Below, one piece after another: positions 9,669 through 20,777 of a DNA stretch of 64,000 nt. Position 1 is the stretch's first letter. Each line of letters begins with the position of its first letter. This DNA is from Pseudoips prasinana (taxonomy: Eukaryota; Arthropoda; Insecta; Lepidoptera; Nolidae): NCBI GenBank assembly GCA_951640165.1, contig OX621263.1, positions 8,934,001 to 8,998,000 on the forward strand, given 5' to 3'. The notes under the pieces were generated by a model. It was not told where the DNA came from, did not search any database, and saw nothing but the letters and a program-made list of their open reading frames with translations. The translations under genes and the position numbers were made by a program.

Positions 9669-10508
9669 GTGTTGTTTGCAGATGATACTTCCCTGACGTT
9701 CAAAATAAACCGACAATTAAGCAATTTTGACGATGTTAATGATGCAATCTCTAAAGTTGTTCATTGGTTTAATGCCAATAATCTTGTGCTTAGTGATAAG
9801 AAAACTAAAGTCATAAAATTCACTACACCGAATGTGAAACAGGCGACAACCAATGTACAACTTAATGGAGCTAGGTTGGACCCTGTTGAATCAACTGTGT
9901 TCTTGGGTATCACTATTGACTCAAAGCTACAATGGAGCCCACAAATAGAAAAACTGTCCGGCAAATTAAGTTCTGCAGCATATGCAGTGAAAACTATTAG
10001 ACGGCTGACTGATGTTGACACAGCTAGAATGGTTTATTTCAGTTATTTTCATAGTGTAATGTCCTATGGAATTCTTCTCCGGGGTAGCTCTGCTGACATT
10101 AACACCATATTCATATTGCAAAAAAGAGCTGTAAGAGCTATCTATAATCTTGGCCCGAGAGTGTCTCTAAGAGAAAAGTTCAAAGAGGTTAACATTCTAA
10201 CTGTACCATCTCAGTATATATATGAAAACTTACTATGTGTGCATACAAATATCGATTCCTTCTGTAAAAGGAGCGATACACATAATGTAAATACTGGATA
10301 TAAGAATAATCTCATATTGCATACTACCCGTCTCCACAAAATAAGTAACTCTTTTATGGGGCAATGTATAAGATTCTATAACAAACTTCCCAATGATATT
10401 AGAGAATTGTCTACGAATAAGTTTAAAAGAATTATTAAAGCCAAATTGTGTAGCAGGGCATATTACAAAATTTCTGATTATTTAAGTGATAAAAGTGCTT
10501 GGGATTGA
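9669..10508 (+). pseudogene. CR1/Jockey-group LINE reverse transcriptase, C-terminal half (LINE-3)
   Basis: An unbroken 280-codon frame begins exactly at the RT active-site box VLFADDTS and runs to TGA. It contains HWFNANNLVLSDKKT, VFLGITIDSKLQWSP, a thumb-like region (LQKRAVRAIYNL) and the tail FYNKLPNDIRELSTNKFK. Everything N-terminal of FADD (endonuclease, fingers, palm A-B) is missing because of 5' truncation against a SINE. A GC-richer 3' region follows to about 10790. The intact frame suggests a fairly recent copy, but it cannot act alone. Confidence 0.85.
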
Positions 10509-10861
10509 GTTGTTCGGAGTCAACACACATGAATGAACATCCCTCTTCCCCCCGGACCTCGGTATCGAGTAGACGTGTGAAAAATCTATGCAACTCAAAA
10601 TAATAATTTTAAACAATTTAAATAACACAATAAAATCTAGTGCATTAATAGGAGTGCATAAGTGGTGAATAGCTTCCTCTACGGCCGCTACTACAAGCCC
10701 CAACAACTGCCTTAAAGCGAAGTCCCGCCCACGGGTGAGAGAGATAAACCTATTTCTATTTCAACCAAACTGCAGGCGCTAAGTACCAGGACTACAGAAT
10801 TGACACGGAATCCAATTGCAATAAGATATAGAAACATAATTTCATTGCATATGTCACTTGT
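10509..10861 (+). other. LINE-3 3' region and spacer
   Basis: Includes CCCTCTTCCCCCCGGACCTC and AACACAATAAAATC, likely the 3' untranslated region of the preceding LINE. The end is not defined. No gene. Confidence 0.4.
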
Positions 10862-10934
10862 CATGGTGGCTTAATGGCTAAAGGTCATGACTAAAACCCC
10901 GAGAAAGCAAGTTCGAATCCTAGTGACCGCTGCA
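10862..10934 (+). other. tRNA-like pol III promoter relic
   Basis: Carries an A-box-like TGGCTTAATGG and a B-box GTTCGAATCC about 50 bp apart, but T-arm and acceptor pairing is poor, so it is not a tRNA gene. It lies about 90 bp upstream of ORF1 of the next LINE. It may be a SINE head or part of the LINE 5' region. Confidence 0.45.
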
Positions 10935-11025
10935 TTTTCTATTTGTAATTCTACTAAACATTTTTATCATCAAACAATTAACAAAATCCAGAGATCAACA
11001 GAAATTAGGTGAAATATATACTACT

Positions 11026-11900
11026 ATGTCTTCACCGAAATTAAATAAATCACTTTCTGACTCGAATGTCAATGACATAGAATCCACACAGCCAAATTTT
11101 CTTTCGAACCCAAAAAAAAGGGTGAGAGTGGAAAACTTACGATCAGAGTTTTGTTAGTTTAAAGAATATATTAAAGATTTGTTTTACACATTCATAACTA
11201 GCCAGCAACAAGAACTTAAGGAAATTACTACAAATCTCAAAGGACTTCAACTTTCAAACAACAATATTGAAGCTTCCATTGAACGCCTATCGGCTCAGCA
11301 TGAGCAATTCCAAAAGAAGATTGAATCTCTTGAGTTAAAGTCAAAAAAAGACAAGGAGTATATTACTCTTCTTGAGGAAAACATAGAGGACTTGCAGAGG
11401 CGTTCGCGCAAGACTAGTATTGAACTAAAGAATGTCCCAAAAAAACCTAATGAAAGTCGAGATGACTTAATCAGTATGGTTTTATGTCTCTCTAAGAATA
11501 TAAAACTTGATTTGGTGCAAAAAGACATAACTGACATTTATAGAATCCAGGGAAAAAAAGCTAGTATTAATAATATCCCATCACTGTAGAACTTGGTTCG
11601 TCAATAGTAAAATCGGACTTCCTACAGAAAACTAAGACCTATAATTTAGTAAATAAAACAAAACTTCGGGCCAAAGACCTTGGGTTCACTACAAACGAGG
11701 ACACCCCGGTTTTTGTATCAGAACAATTAACGCCCAAAGGGGCCCGCCTATTCTTCTTGTCCAGAGACTTAGCGAAAAGTAAACAATATAAATATTGTTG
11801 GACCAAACACGGACGAGTCTTTGTGAAAAAGGATGAAAATACTCGTGTTATTTTAATCAAGAATGAAGCCCAATTCCACCACCTGATGCAAGATATGTGA
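11026..11900 (+). pseudogene. LINE-2 ORF1: coiled-coil protein with FP-type C-terminal domain
   Basis: ATG at 11026 starts MSSPKLNKSLSDSNVN. An in-frame TAG at 11155-11157 breaks the frame, which then continues in the same phase. Residues about 60-125 are a coiled coil (ELKEITTNLKGLQLSNNN..., EHEQ-like heptads). The region LQRRSRKTSIELKNVP follows. A frameshift near 11580 leads to VELGSSIVKSDFL, then FVSEQLTPKGARLFFL, YKYCWT and RVFVKK, ending at TGA 11898-11900. The last part matches the FP C-terminal domain shared by insect LINE ORF1 proteins and the baculovirus FP protein. Expected role: RNA binding and chaperone activity in the retrotransposition particle. Not functional as read. Confidence 0.75.
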
Positions 11901-12227
11901 CTAAGCAACATAACAACTTCTGTCATCTTCTATTCTTACGTTATTTTTGCATGTATAATTATTTTAGTTAAGTTAAGTAACAGAAACACCATATATTATA
12001 TAATGGCTCAGCTCTTTTACACTCAAGTAATTTTACACTTACAATTATACTAACTCACACCCGTATAACTACTCAACATGTCTCAAATCAGTCACACTAC
12101 TTTTACCTCAATGTCGATCCAGTTATGAACCTTTAGGGACATTAAGCTTAACCACCTTATGCGCCTACAACGAAATGTCATCATGTAAAGTGTATGCTAC
12201 ACCATGCAGTACATATTATAGTCTTGA
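11901..12227 (+). other. LINE-2 inter-ORF spacer
   Basis: About 330 bp of AT-rich sequence between ORF1 and ORF2 of the same element. No gene or separate repeat seen. Confidence 0.5.
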
Positions 12228-13028
12228 ATGGATAGTAATCTGAATACCTTGAGGGAATTGGACAACTTTGAAACAGCTAAATCTGCTTTAATTGACATTG
12301 AAGAATTACCCAATTATTTGCAAAGGGACTCGAACTTTATGGTCTTGACACAAAACATTAGGAGTATTTATGCTAATTTTGATGACTTACAACTAAATTT
12401 GAGTCAACTTAAATATGATCCAGATGTACTAATTATAACAGAATGTAGACTTAATTCTAAGAGACAACTGCCTATTCTTAACAATTACACCTTATATTAT
12501 ACAACCAATCAGCTAAATCAAAATGATGGGGTTGTTATCTATATTAAAAATAACCATTCTTCTTGTGTAAAGGAAATTAAATTAATACATGCCTCAGCCG
12601 TACAGGTACGTGTCTCCAACTACACCATTATAGGCATATATCGCTCCCCATCAAATAACTGTGCCGATAACTTTATAGACTCTCTAAACATACATCTCGA
12701 TACAATTAAAACTCATAAAAATATTCTAATATTGGGTGACATAAACATTAACTTAATACACAAAGATTCCGAAACAGCACAGCAGCGTAGTAATAGGTTA
12801 AATTATCTTAACATGCTGGCGGGCCAAAGCCTTCTACCAGGGCATTATCTGCCTACCAGAGAACAAAACTGTCTCGATCACGTACTGTTGAAGATAGATA
12901 AAACTAAAAACCTAGCATTAGTCGCTGTCTTGAATACATCTATTACAGATCACGCTATGGTAATATTAAACATTACTCATAAAATTAAAACTAATTCTAG
13001 GATTAGTAACTACGAGCAGAAAATATAA
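12228..13028 (+). pseudogene. LINE-2 ORF2, endonuclease part
   Basis: ATG at 12228 opens 266 codons with the full set of AP-endonuclease motifs: QNIRS (N about 43), TECRL (E about 72), GIYRSPSNN, LGDININL (D about 171, N about 173), LDHVL and SITDHAM (D241, H242). It nicks target DNA to prime reverse transcription. The frame stops at NYEQKI because of one extra A in an A-run. Dropping it by eye continues as YKSVLDFENAY into the RT frame, so this is one ORF split by a frameshift. Confidence 0.85.
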
Positions 13029-15157
13029 GTCGGTCTTGGACTTCGAAAATGCTTATAAACAACTAATAAATACAGACATGTCGTTATTCAACACTAATAC
13101 CAGCCCTGATATCCTAGCTCAACAACTGATACATGTGCTCAAGACGTCATTGCTCTCCCACACTAAGGTTAAAATGGTTTCTGGAGGTAAGAGAACTTTG
13201 AAGCCATGGATATCATTGGGGGCTCTGCGTTGTATTAAACTTCGAAATAGGATGCAATTGCAACTAAGAAAAGACCCTTATAATATAGTACTTAAAATCA
13301 CCTACAGACGCTACCGTAATTTTTGCACAAACTTACTTAAAAAATTAAAAAGACAGTATCAGACAACCCAAATAGCTGACTCAATAAACAATCCCAAACA
13401 ACTGTGGCTAAAAATAAATGAAGTCACTCAATTTAAACCTCCCAAATCCTCAAACATCAGTCTCTTACATACTACTCCAGATCCTTTTAGCTCCGTAAAT
13501 AGAGTAAATGAGTTTTTTATTAGTATTGGGAAAACGTTGGCTGAGGACATTATCTCTAGTTTCAACTCACCTATAAATAACGTGGTTATACAATCGCAGG
13601 TCTCCTCGTTCGTGTTACTTGAGACAGACCCACAGGAAGTAGACGGCATACTGATGAATCTCGACTCTTCAAGTTCACCCGGTTGGGATGGCATACCCAC
13701 AAAATTTTTGAAAATGTCTAGGGATTTTGTAGTCCCGTTAATAAGCCAGCTAGCAAACATTTGCTTCAAAACTGGTATATTTCCAGCTGTTTTGAAACGA
13801 TCAATGGTAACCCCCGTTCATAAGGGTGGGGACGTTAACGATGTCAATAATTATAGGCCGATATCTGTCTTGACTTGTATCTCAAAAATTTTAGAAAAAT
13901 TTATTAATAATAGACTAGTAGGATATTTGAATAAGTACAACATATTATCAAACTCCCAATATGGATTCAGGAGGGGTATCTCTACACAAGACGCTGTAAT
14001 AGCGCTGACTACCGAGATTACCTCCAAGGTAGACAAGGGATATAAGTGCTTAACAGTGTTCTTGGATCTCAAGAAGGCATTTGACACCGTTTCCATCCCC
14101 ATCCTTCTGAACCAACTTGAAAAAATTGGTATTAGAGGTAACACACTTTCCCTTTTTAAAAGTTACCTACAGAACAGGAAGCAGCAAGTCAAAATTGACA
14201 ACGTGACCAGCCAAGAAGAAAATGTAGTTTATGGTGTTCCACAGGGAAGTGTGCTCGGTCCGTCGTTGTTCCTAATATATATAAATGGTCTTTGCAACAT
14301 TGGGTGCAATGACGGAAAGATATTTTCCTATGCGGATGACACCGCAGTTGTCTTTTCAGGAGTCTCGTGGCCTGCGGTACAGGCTGCTACTGAAAAAGGT
14401 CTGGCTATAATAGCTAGCTGGCTTAATGCAAATTTATTAACTCTAAATATCTCTAAGACCAATTTTATTTGTTTTAGTCCGACTCTAAGGTCCCAACCGG
14501 GCAACAATTTCGGAGTTGTCATTCATATGTGTGGTGGTCCTCCCGGACTAGATTGTGGATGTCAGAGTATCAAACCTGTTAGTTCTATCAAATATCTAGG
14601 TGTAACAGTAGACCAGAGACTATCTTGGCACTCTCATATTGAAGTCCTCATGACAAGAGTCAGAAAACTAATATGGATTTTTAGAAGCCTACGACAAGTA
14701 ACATCGGCAGAACTACTCAATAAAATTTACGTTGTTCTGGCTCAATCAGTCATAATATATTGTATACCGGTATGGGGAGGTGCAACTAAAACCAAATTTT
14801 TAGAACTTGAAAGAGCCCAGAGGTCAATCATTAAGGTTATGTATTTTAAACCATTTAGGTACTCAACAGACCACCTTTACAAGATTAGCAATCTACTGAC
14901 AATAAGGAAGTTGTATATTTTAAATATCTTTCTGCGCGTGCATAAAACTGTCCCGTACAGTACGGAGTATCAGTACAAACGGCGTACACATAATGTGGCT
15001 CACTCTCCAAGAGTTCGAACTGAATTTGCTAGACGTCAATACACTACACAATCAACTTATCCTATACAACTTTATGAGTGCAAAAAAAAATATCACAGAA
15101 TGGTTAAAAACTCTTACATATGAGGAAACAGAAAATATTCTTGTTCGAGTTTTCTAA
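13024..15157 (+). pseudogene. LINE-2 ORF2, reverse transcriptase part
   Basis: Open frame continuing the endonuclease after a one-base shift. RT motifs in order: SSSPGWDGIP, NYRPISVL, FLDLKKAFDTV (D about 344 counted from 13036), GVPQGSVLGP and SYADDTAV (YADD about 432). RYLGVTVDQRL-like and WGGATKTK regions follow. The listed frame ends at 15123, but the homologous C-terminus (NITEWLKTLTYEETENIL) lies in the next frame and ends at TAA 15155-15157. A frameshift near 15040 is therefore inferred by comparison with LINE-1 (WLMSLSYEDTELIL). All catalytic residues are retained. Confidence 0.85.
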
Positions 15158-15185
15158 ATGTAATGAATACAATCAATAAGTAATG

Positions 15186-15292
<107 letters not shown>

Positions 15293-15295
15293 GCA

Positions 15296-15395
15296 AACAG
15301 TATAAGCTGATCTCGCGTTGTATAGGATTTCTATACAATGACAGGACAACTTATGCTGGATTATTAGGTAGAGCTTGATATGTAGCCGTGTGTAC
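15296..15395. mobile_element. MITE-D fragment (ATATGTAGCCGTGTGTAC end)
   Basis: The right end GCTTGATATGTAGCCGTGTG and the internal GATCTCGCGTTGTATAGGAT match 26727-26852, 27732-27856 and 48849-48972. The left terminal arm is lost at the junction with the AC repeat. Confidence 0.65.
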
Positions 15396-15737
15396 GTTGA
15401 TACACCTACCTTGTACCGTCACATTCATTACAACGAAGACTGGGCTTTCAAAAATTCAAAGATCATATAAGAACGAGAGATGTTCTACGAGAAGTAAGAA
15501 TCAAGCACATTTAACAGCATTTTTCAGGCAAGTAACAGACTTTAGCTTTGCGCTTTTTCAGAGATAACATTCAACAAAGAGATACCGTTAGATGCCTTAC
15601 CAGAATTAAAAAAGACGTGTGGCACTCGCAGACTGCCGCGGTAAAGCTATTGCATAGCATTTTTATCAACTTATGCAATTATAATTATTTATTTATTTTA
15701 TAATACTGCATTTGTGATAATAATAATAAAATGAATG
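15396..15737. other. Spacer without recognised features
   Basis: No open frame, repeat family or RNA gene recognised between the MITE-D fragment and the fold-back element. Confidence 0.4.
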
Positions 15738-17430
15738 TATACCGGGTGTCCCAAAACTCAACGTCAAGCCGAAACGGGGTGACAGGATTGATCATAACCA
15801 TCACGAGAAAAATCTGAAAAAAAATCTATCCCATGCAGTTTGAAAATTATGGGCATTTTAAGAAAAACCTAGAAATTTGATCAAACTGTACCATTTTTCG
15901 GTTATTGTGGTTATTATTTTTTATTTTTGTTCATTTGAACTTTAGAAACGTAATCCTAAATAACATTTCTAGAATCCCAATAAAAAATAATGACACAATT
16001 GCCTTAAGTTCCCGAGAATTGAGACTATTTGTTAAACTACGAATTTAAAATTTTCAAGATTCGTCGACTTTGACAGGCCCTCCTATAAAAAAAATGTACT
16101 AGAGTGCCTTGGCAAGTAGCATTAAAAGTTGGCGCATTTAATCAGAATTCTAAAATGGTACAATACTTGTTAGTTCCATACAATAGAAAAGAGTAAAAAA
16201 ATTAAAACCTCAAGTAACCCGATTTTTGCTATCAGATTTTACTCAGTTAAAATGTTTTTAATTCGCACAAGCTCTAGGTAGGTTCTTAATTTTAAGGCAA
16301 AATGATGAGAGAGATGGATAATGGGTATGTTTGCCATGAGTGGACGTACCACTAGCAGATCTTCGCGACATGTGGTTTCAACAAGATGGCTGCCCAGCGC
16401 ATTTCGCAGTGCAAGTAAGAGATTTCCTTGACCAGGAATATCCGGGTAGGTGGATTGGACGTTCGGGCACTATCTCGTGGCCCGCCCGTTCACCAGATTT
16501 AAATCCCCTGGATTATTTCTATTGGGGAGTTCTCAAAGAAAAAGTTTACTCAAAGCCCATTGAGAACGTAGCCGACCTGCGTGAACGCATTTCTCAAGCA
16601 GCTGAGGCGATCAACTCTCGAAGATATGCCCGACTAATAAGTAGATCTTTTTTAAGAAGATGTAGGGCTTGTATTGAGGCTGATGGTAAACAATTTGAAC
16701 ATTTATTTTAATAAAAAACGTTATTTCTCTATCATCTGACTTTTATTCCAACAAACCTAATTATTTTACTAATTTTACTAACTTTTTTTCACTTTGGTAA
16801 AAGTGGCGTCACTATCTGTCTCGCTCACTCATGGCGAACATACCCATTATCCATCTCTCTCATCATTTTGTCTTAAAATTAAGAACCTACCTAGAGCTTG
16901 TGTGAATTAAAAACATTTTAACTGAGTAAAATGAGATAGCAAAAATCGGGTTACTTGAGGTTTTAATTTTTTTACTCTTTTCTATTGTATGGAACTAACA
17001 AGTATTGTACCATTTTAGAATTCTGATTAAATGCGCCAACTTTTAATGCCACTTGCCAAGGCACTCTAGTACATTTTTTTTATAGGAGGGCCTGTCAAAG
17101 TCGACGAATCTTGAAAATTTTAAATTCGTAGTTTAACAAATAGTCTCAATTCTCGGAAACTTGAGGCAATTGTGTCATTATTTTTTATTGGGATTCTAGA
17201 AATGTTATTTAGAATTACGTTTCCAAAGTTCAAATGAACAAAAATAAAAAAGAATAACCACAATAACCGAAAAATGGTACAGTATGATCAAATTTCTAGG
17301 TTTTTCTTAAAATGCCCATAATTTTTAAACTGCATGGGATAGATTTTTTTTCAGATTTTTCTCGTGATGGTTATGATCAATCCTGTCACCCCGTTTCGGC
17401 TTGACGTTGAGTTTTGGGACACCCTGTATA
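15738..17430. mobile_element. Fold-back DNA transposon with 601-bp inverted arms
   Basis: Left arm 15742-16342 and right arm 16826-17426 are inverted copies with only scattered mismatches, beginning CCGGGTGTCCCAAAACTCAA and CAGGGTGTCCCAAAACTCAA respectively. TATA lies on both outer sides (15738-15741, 17427-17430), so the target duplication is TA or TATA. The 483-bp centre holds the 3' part of a DD41D Tc1/mariner-type transposase. Typical relatives have short TIRs and a complete transposase; here the terminal region seems to have been duplicated in inverted form, replacing the N-terminal half. Confidence 0.85.
16340..16711 (+). pseudogene. Tc1/mariner-superfamily (DD41D) transposase, C-terminal part
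   Basis: A 123-codon open frame with FQQDGCPAHF (second catalytic D) and SPDLNPLDYFYWGVLK (third D). By hand count 41 residues lie between the two aspartates, the spacing of the DD41D (rosa-type) group. The first D and the DNA-binding domain are absent. The frame is entered from the inverted arm (CCATGAGTGGACG), so the apparent start is a junction product. The C-terminus ends EADGKQFEHLF. Confidence 0.75.
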
Positions 17431-17819
17431 GAGTACTAACTCATTTTCTTTCACTATTTTTTCGTGACTTTCTTCATTAATAAATGCACTTTGTATATTC
17501 ATATTTAAAACACTTTGTACACAAATTACACGAGTACAGATATTCACTGTTGTACGTAGATGATAAATACCTATACACCTATATACTTTCTCACAAACAG
17601 CTGATTACGGTAGTTTTCCAATACAACCAATGCCACCTAAAGGCGGGTTGCTGAACTAAAGAGACAAGCGTGATATTTCAAAAAGTCATTAAAAGTTCTG
17701 GAATTTATCGATAGATGGCAGTCGGAGTGGGGGGTGTTAGGTTTTTTTCGTTACGGAATTTCTGGATTCGGTCCCCACGCTCAAGGCCCGCGATAGAAGC
17801 TATACAATAACTTAAAAAT
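17431..17819. other. Spacer, possible promoter-like motifs
   Basis: No gene. TATCGATA within TTTATCGATAGATGGCAG (near 17705) is identical to the core DRE site of insect housekeeping promoters, but no adjacent exon was found. Confidence 0.25.
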
Positions 17820-18424
17820 AAGATTGCTCGCAATTTAAAAAAGAAAACGATTCTTAACTATTTTTTTCAAGTTTACTTTGATCCAGTACCGATTCTGAAC
17901 AACCGTTTTGTTGCCTTTATACTCAGTCCGAAATAAAACAAAACACAAATGTGCAACTTGTGATCTTTATATACCATGCATATGCGTATGCTTGGCTTTC
18001 GTATGGTGGCTATGAGGGTAAAGACACATTTGCAATTTTTACTATGCATCAAAGGACTCTGTCCTTAGTCTTGTAAATATTATAGGTATACAAGACAGGC
18101 TAGCCCTAGTGTGAAAGCCATAAGAAATAGTTATGCTCATTTTTGTATTTTACTTTAGTAACTAGTTATAATGATTTATGTAACTTTAAATTATTCTTAT
18201 ATTGATAACTCCGACTCCTGTAAACGTAAATTTCTGGAACATTGCATATTTACAGTGCCCGCATTTTGCTAGCATACTTTTTCACGAAAGTAAAGTACGG
18301 CATTGTTTACAGATATTTAATTTTCTTTTACATGGATTCACTCGTTTAGAGTATTTGCCAGTGTCAAGTAATTTGATAAATCAAGTTATTTGCATATGAA
18401 TTCCACATTATTCAGCGTTTTCGT

Positions 18425-18900
18425 CATTAATTCAAAGTCAAGTAAAGTCCTCCATAGTCAAATCAAGTCCTACCCCCGTAAAGTAGTGGAGACTTTACTA
18501 GAGACTTCTCTATGGAATTTTGAAATCAAGTTAATGTTGTTGATTACCTATAGTTTGCCATAGTTCCTTAATAGTTTTACCGTTTCATATGAACTGTTGT
18601 AGATAACGATGATGGTTGTGTCATTAACTAAGACTTTTCTAAGAAATACTGTATTAGTATTAAGCAAATTACGCAATTGTTTGTTGTCTGAAATAAAATA
18701 ATAAAATAAAATATATAAAATCAACACGAAAAATCACAATCCACGGCAATATGCCACTTCCGTTCAATTGTGTACGTTGTCGAAGCGGTGAAGTTCAAAA
18801 ATCCACCGTATTTACTCGTAAACACTCGAATTTAGCCCAGTTTTAGAAAATGAAACAATGCCTCGATGTGTTTTTTTCTGCGTTGGCGCCAAAACCCCTT
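18425..18900 (-). repeat. Interspersed repeat with GGCGCCAACGCGG-type end, copy 2
   Basis: Reverse orientation relative to 4262-4560. CAGTAAAGCAGTGGAGACTT is recognisable in reverse at 18470-18500, and GCGTTGGCGCCAAAACCCC lies at the right end. Interrupted by the insertion 18530-18717. Confidence 0.65.
18530..18717 (+). mobile_element. Short A-tailed insertion with AAATCAA duplication
   Basis: Block B reads GAAATCAACACGG where block A has this extra 188 bp. AAATCAA stands at both ends (18523-18529, 18718-18724). The insert ends in an AAATAAAATAATAAAATAAA tail, so it is a retroposed fragment. Source unknown. Confidence 0.65.
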
Positions 18901-19125
18901 AGGGTCAGCGCAGACAGAGAGGAGCGCAGCGGAGAGGATTTTATTAAGTCACTAGAAAATCAACTTTAGAGCTATAGGAATAAAGTGCATATATGCTTGA
19001 ACCTGACAAAATGCTCGCGCAGTCTCGCGCATTATAATGTTCAAGCATACATGCACTTTATTTAAATAATTTTAAATTTGATTTTCTAGTGCCTTAATAA
19101 AATCCTCTCTGTCTGCGCTGGCCCT
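18899..19125. mobile_element. MITE-E (TTAGGGTCAGCGC), copy 1
   Basis: Long inverted ends (AGGGTCAGCGCAGACAGAGA and inverse) extend over more than 60 bp per arm, with GATTTTATTAAG...ACTAGAAAATCAACTTTA in the arms and CTGACAAAATGCTCGC at the centre. Other copies: 24871-25114, 25827-25967 (truncated) and 26013-26206 (inverted, truncated). Confidence 0.8.
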
Positions 19126-19174
19126 TGCAGATAATATATAAATGCGCCTAACCTTTATTATTTAAAATAACCAT

Positions 19175-19250
19175 AAAGGTTAATCGCGTACGCGTAACAC
19201 GTAATTAGCCAAACTTGTTTACTGGAGTAAACAAGGTTGGCTAATTAATA
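19175..19250. repeat. Hairpin AATTAGCCAA...TTGGCTAATT
   Basis: Arms AATTAGCCAAACTTGTTTAC and its inverse around TGGA, followed by TAATAATAA. Repeated at 26265-26310 in block B. Confidence 0.7.
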
Positions 19251-19261
19251 ATAATAATACC

Positions 19262-19640
19262 TAATGTCCTTCTGACCGAATTTCGGCCACCGCGGCCAGT
19301 CCCAATGGAGACTAGCCAATTGCGCAGGACATATTTATAGGGCACAAGTGTGTGCGCAAACACAGGGGCACTTTCTATTCCATCACTCTCATGATCCGAT
19401 GGGACGACTAGCGACACGATCGGAAAGAGAACAGGTACAGGACCGACGGCTTTACGTGCTCTCCGAGGCACGGGGGTGTAATACCGCCAACTCCCAGACT
19501 TCGGGTCGATACTGAGAAATTTCTTTTTACGGAAAAATCCCAAAATCACTTTTTGGCTCGACCCGTTGCCTCGTTGGTCTAGTGGTAGCATGTTTAACCG
19601 CAGGTAATGAAGTCCTGGGTTAGCTAATTATGATGATACG
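19262..19640 (-). mobile_element. SINE-A, rearranged copy
   Basis: The body (GGCCACCGCGGCCAG to TTTTTGGCTCGACCC) is in the same orientation as 4736-5312. The tRNA-like head is inverted: CCTCGTTGGTCTAGTGGTAG reads on the plus strand beyond the body. Block B (26331-26700) has the same arrangement, so the inversion predates the block duplication. The long minus frame here is not a gene. Confidence 0.7.
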
Positions 19641-19669
19641 CAAGTTTAAAACTAAATACTAAAGAACAG

Positions 19670-20106
19670 GTACACACGGCCACACATCAAGATAAACATT
19701 TCCAGTTTAAGAAGATCTTACGTTGTATAGGATTTCCATACAATGACAGGTCAGCTTATATTGGAAATAACTGTGCCCGCGACTTCGTCCGCGTGTTAAT
19801 TAGTTTATTTCGTTTTTTAGTAAAATAAAAGACTTTTTCTAAAATAAAAGTAGCCCAAGTTACTCCTTATTACATCAGCTACCTGCCAATAAAAGTCCCG
19901 TCAAAATCGGTCCAGCCATTTCAGAGATTAGCCGGAACAAACAGACAGACAGACAGACAAAAATTGTAAAAAATATTATTTTGGTGTATGCAGCGTATAT
20001 ATATACATAGTTATGTAGTAAAAACCGGCTATTTCAATATTACAAACAGACACTCCAATTTTATTTATTTGTATAGATGTATAGCTTGATATGTAGCCGT
20101 GCGTAC
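19670..20106. mobile_element. MITE-D copy interrupted by a Helitron-like insertion
   Basis: Left part 19670-19768 and right part 20078-20106 together match 26727-26852. Ends GTACACACGGCCACAC and GATATGTAGCCGTGCGTAC. Confidence 0.75.
19769..20077 (-). mobile_element. Non-autonomous Helitron-like element H1
   Basis: Absent from block B, where TTGGAAATGTATAGC is continuous. On the minus strand it starts TCTATACAAATAAA after an A and ends at a GCGGACGAAGTCGCGGGCAC hairpin region before T. TC start, A|T insertion and a 3' hairpin fit Helitrons, although the final CTAG is degraded here (AGTT). Confidence 0.65.
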
Positions 20107-20311
20107 TAAATTATACATAGCGACATTAAAACAATTAATGGGTCACACAAATAGCACGGCGACCACCTTATCCACTGCGTCACACGTGCAAACAATTTGG
20201 TGATTTGTACCCGACAACTTAAAGAACTTAATCATCAAACGGTTACAGTACCTATGTGCTGGATCTAATTATTAAGTTCTTCAAGTTTACTGAATAAATA
20301 ATTTAATTAAT

Positions 20312-20478
20312 TAACATTAAACATCATCATCATCAGAAACAAGCCCACAGCTGGACAAAGGCCTCCCCCAAAGATCTCCACAACTGCCTGCCCGCATCCA
20401 ACGACTTCGAGCGACCATCACAATATCAGCGATCCATCTTCATGACATCCATGCTAGAGCGTTTCCAGGGGCAATCCC
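20312..20478 (-). mobile_element. RTE-clade LINE 3' end
   Basis: Begins with ATCATCATCATC (reverse of the RTE microsatellite tail), then CACAGCTGGACAAAGGCCTC and GATCTCCACAACTGCC, the minus-strand RTE C-terminus. Truncated at the palindromic MITE. Confidence 0.75.
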
Positions 20479-20693
20479 GGCTAAGACGCTGAACATCGTT
20501 TTCGTGAATGGCGTTCAAATAAATAAAGATTAAAAATGACTTAATCAATCGTTTAATCGGCTTCAACGTTGACAATCGATTCCGGACCATTTATGACGGC
20601 ACATGTGGTATCCGATTTAACGATTGATTAAGTCATTTTTAACCTTTATTTATTTGAACGCCATTCACGAAAACGATGTTCGGCGACTTAGCC
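20479..20693. mobile_element. Palindromic MITE (TTTGAACGCC family), full copy
   Basis: 215-bp near-perfect palindrome: GGCTAAGACGCTGAACATCG outer arms, GGCGTTCAAATAAATAAAG and TTAATCAATCGTTTAATCGG inner arms, centre GACCATTTATGACGGCACAT. Copies: 1800-1895 with 2404-2475, 27222-27435, 33086-33223 (half) and 62281-62506. Confidence 0.8.
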
Positions 20694-20777
20694 GGTAGAG
20701 CCCCAGTCCAGAAGCTGGAAGACATCTTCCAATGCAGCGGTAAAAGTTTCGGAGATATAACATCTCCCTGTCTGACG

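Noticed and set aside
10862..10934. tRNA gene
   Set aside because: A and B boxes are present, but acceptor and T-stem pairing fails; treated as a SINE or LINE relic.
19241..19591. Minus-strand 116-residue frame, also at 26370-26648 and 5088-5324
   Set aside because: It runs through a tRNA-derived SINE and recurs wherever the SINE does; not a gene.
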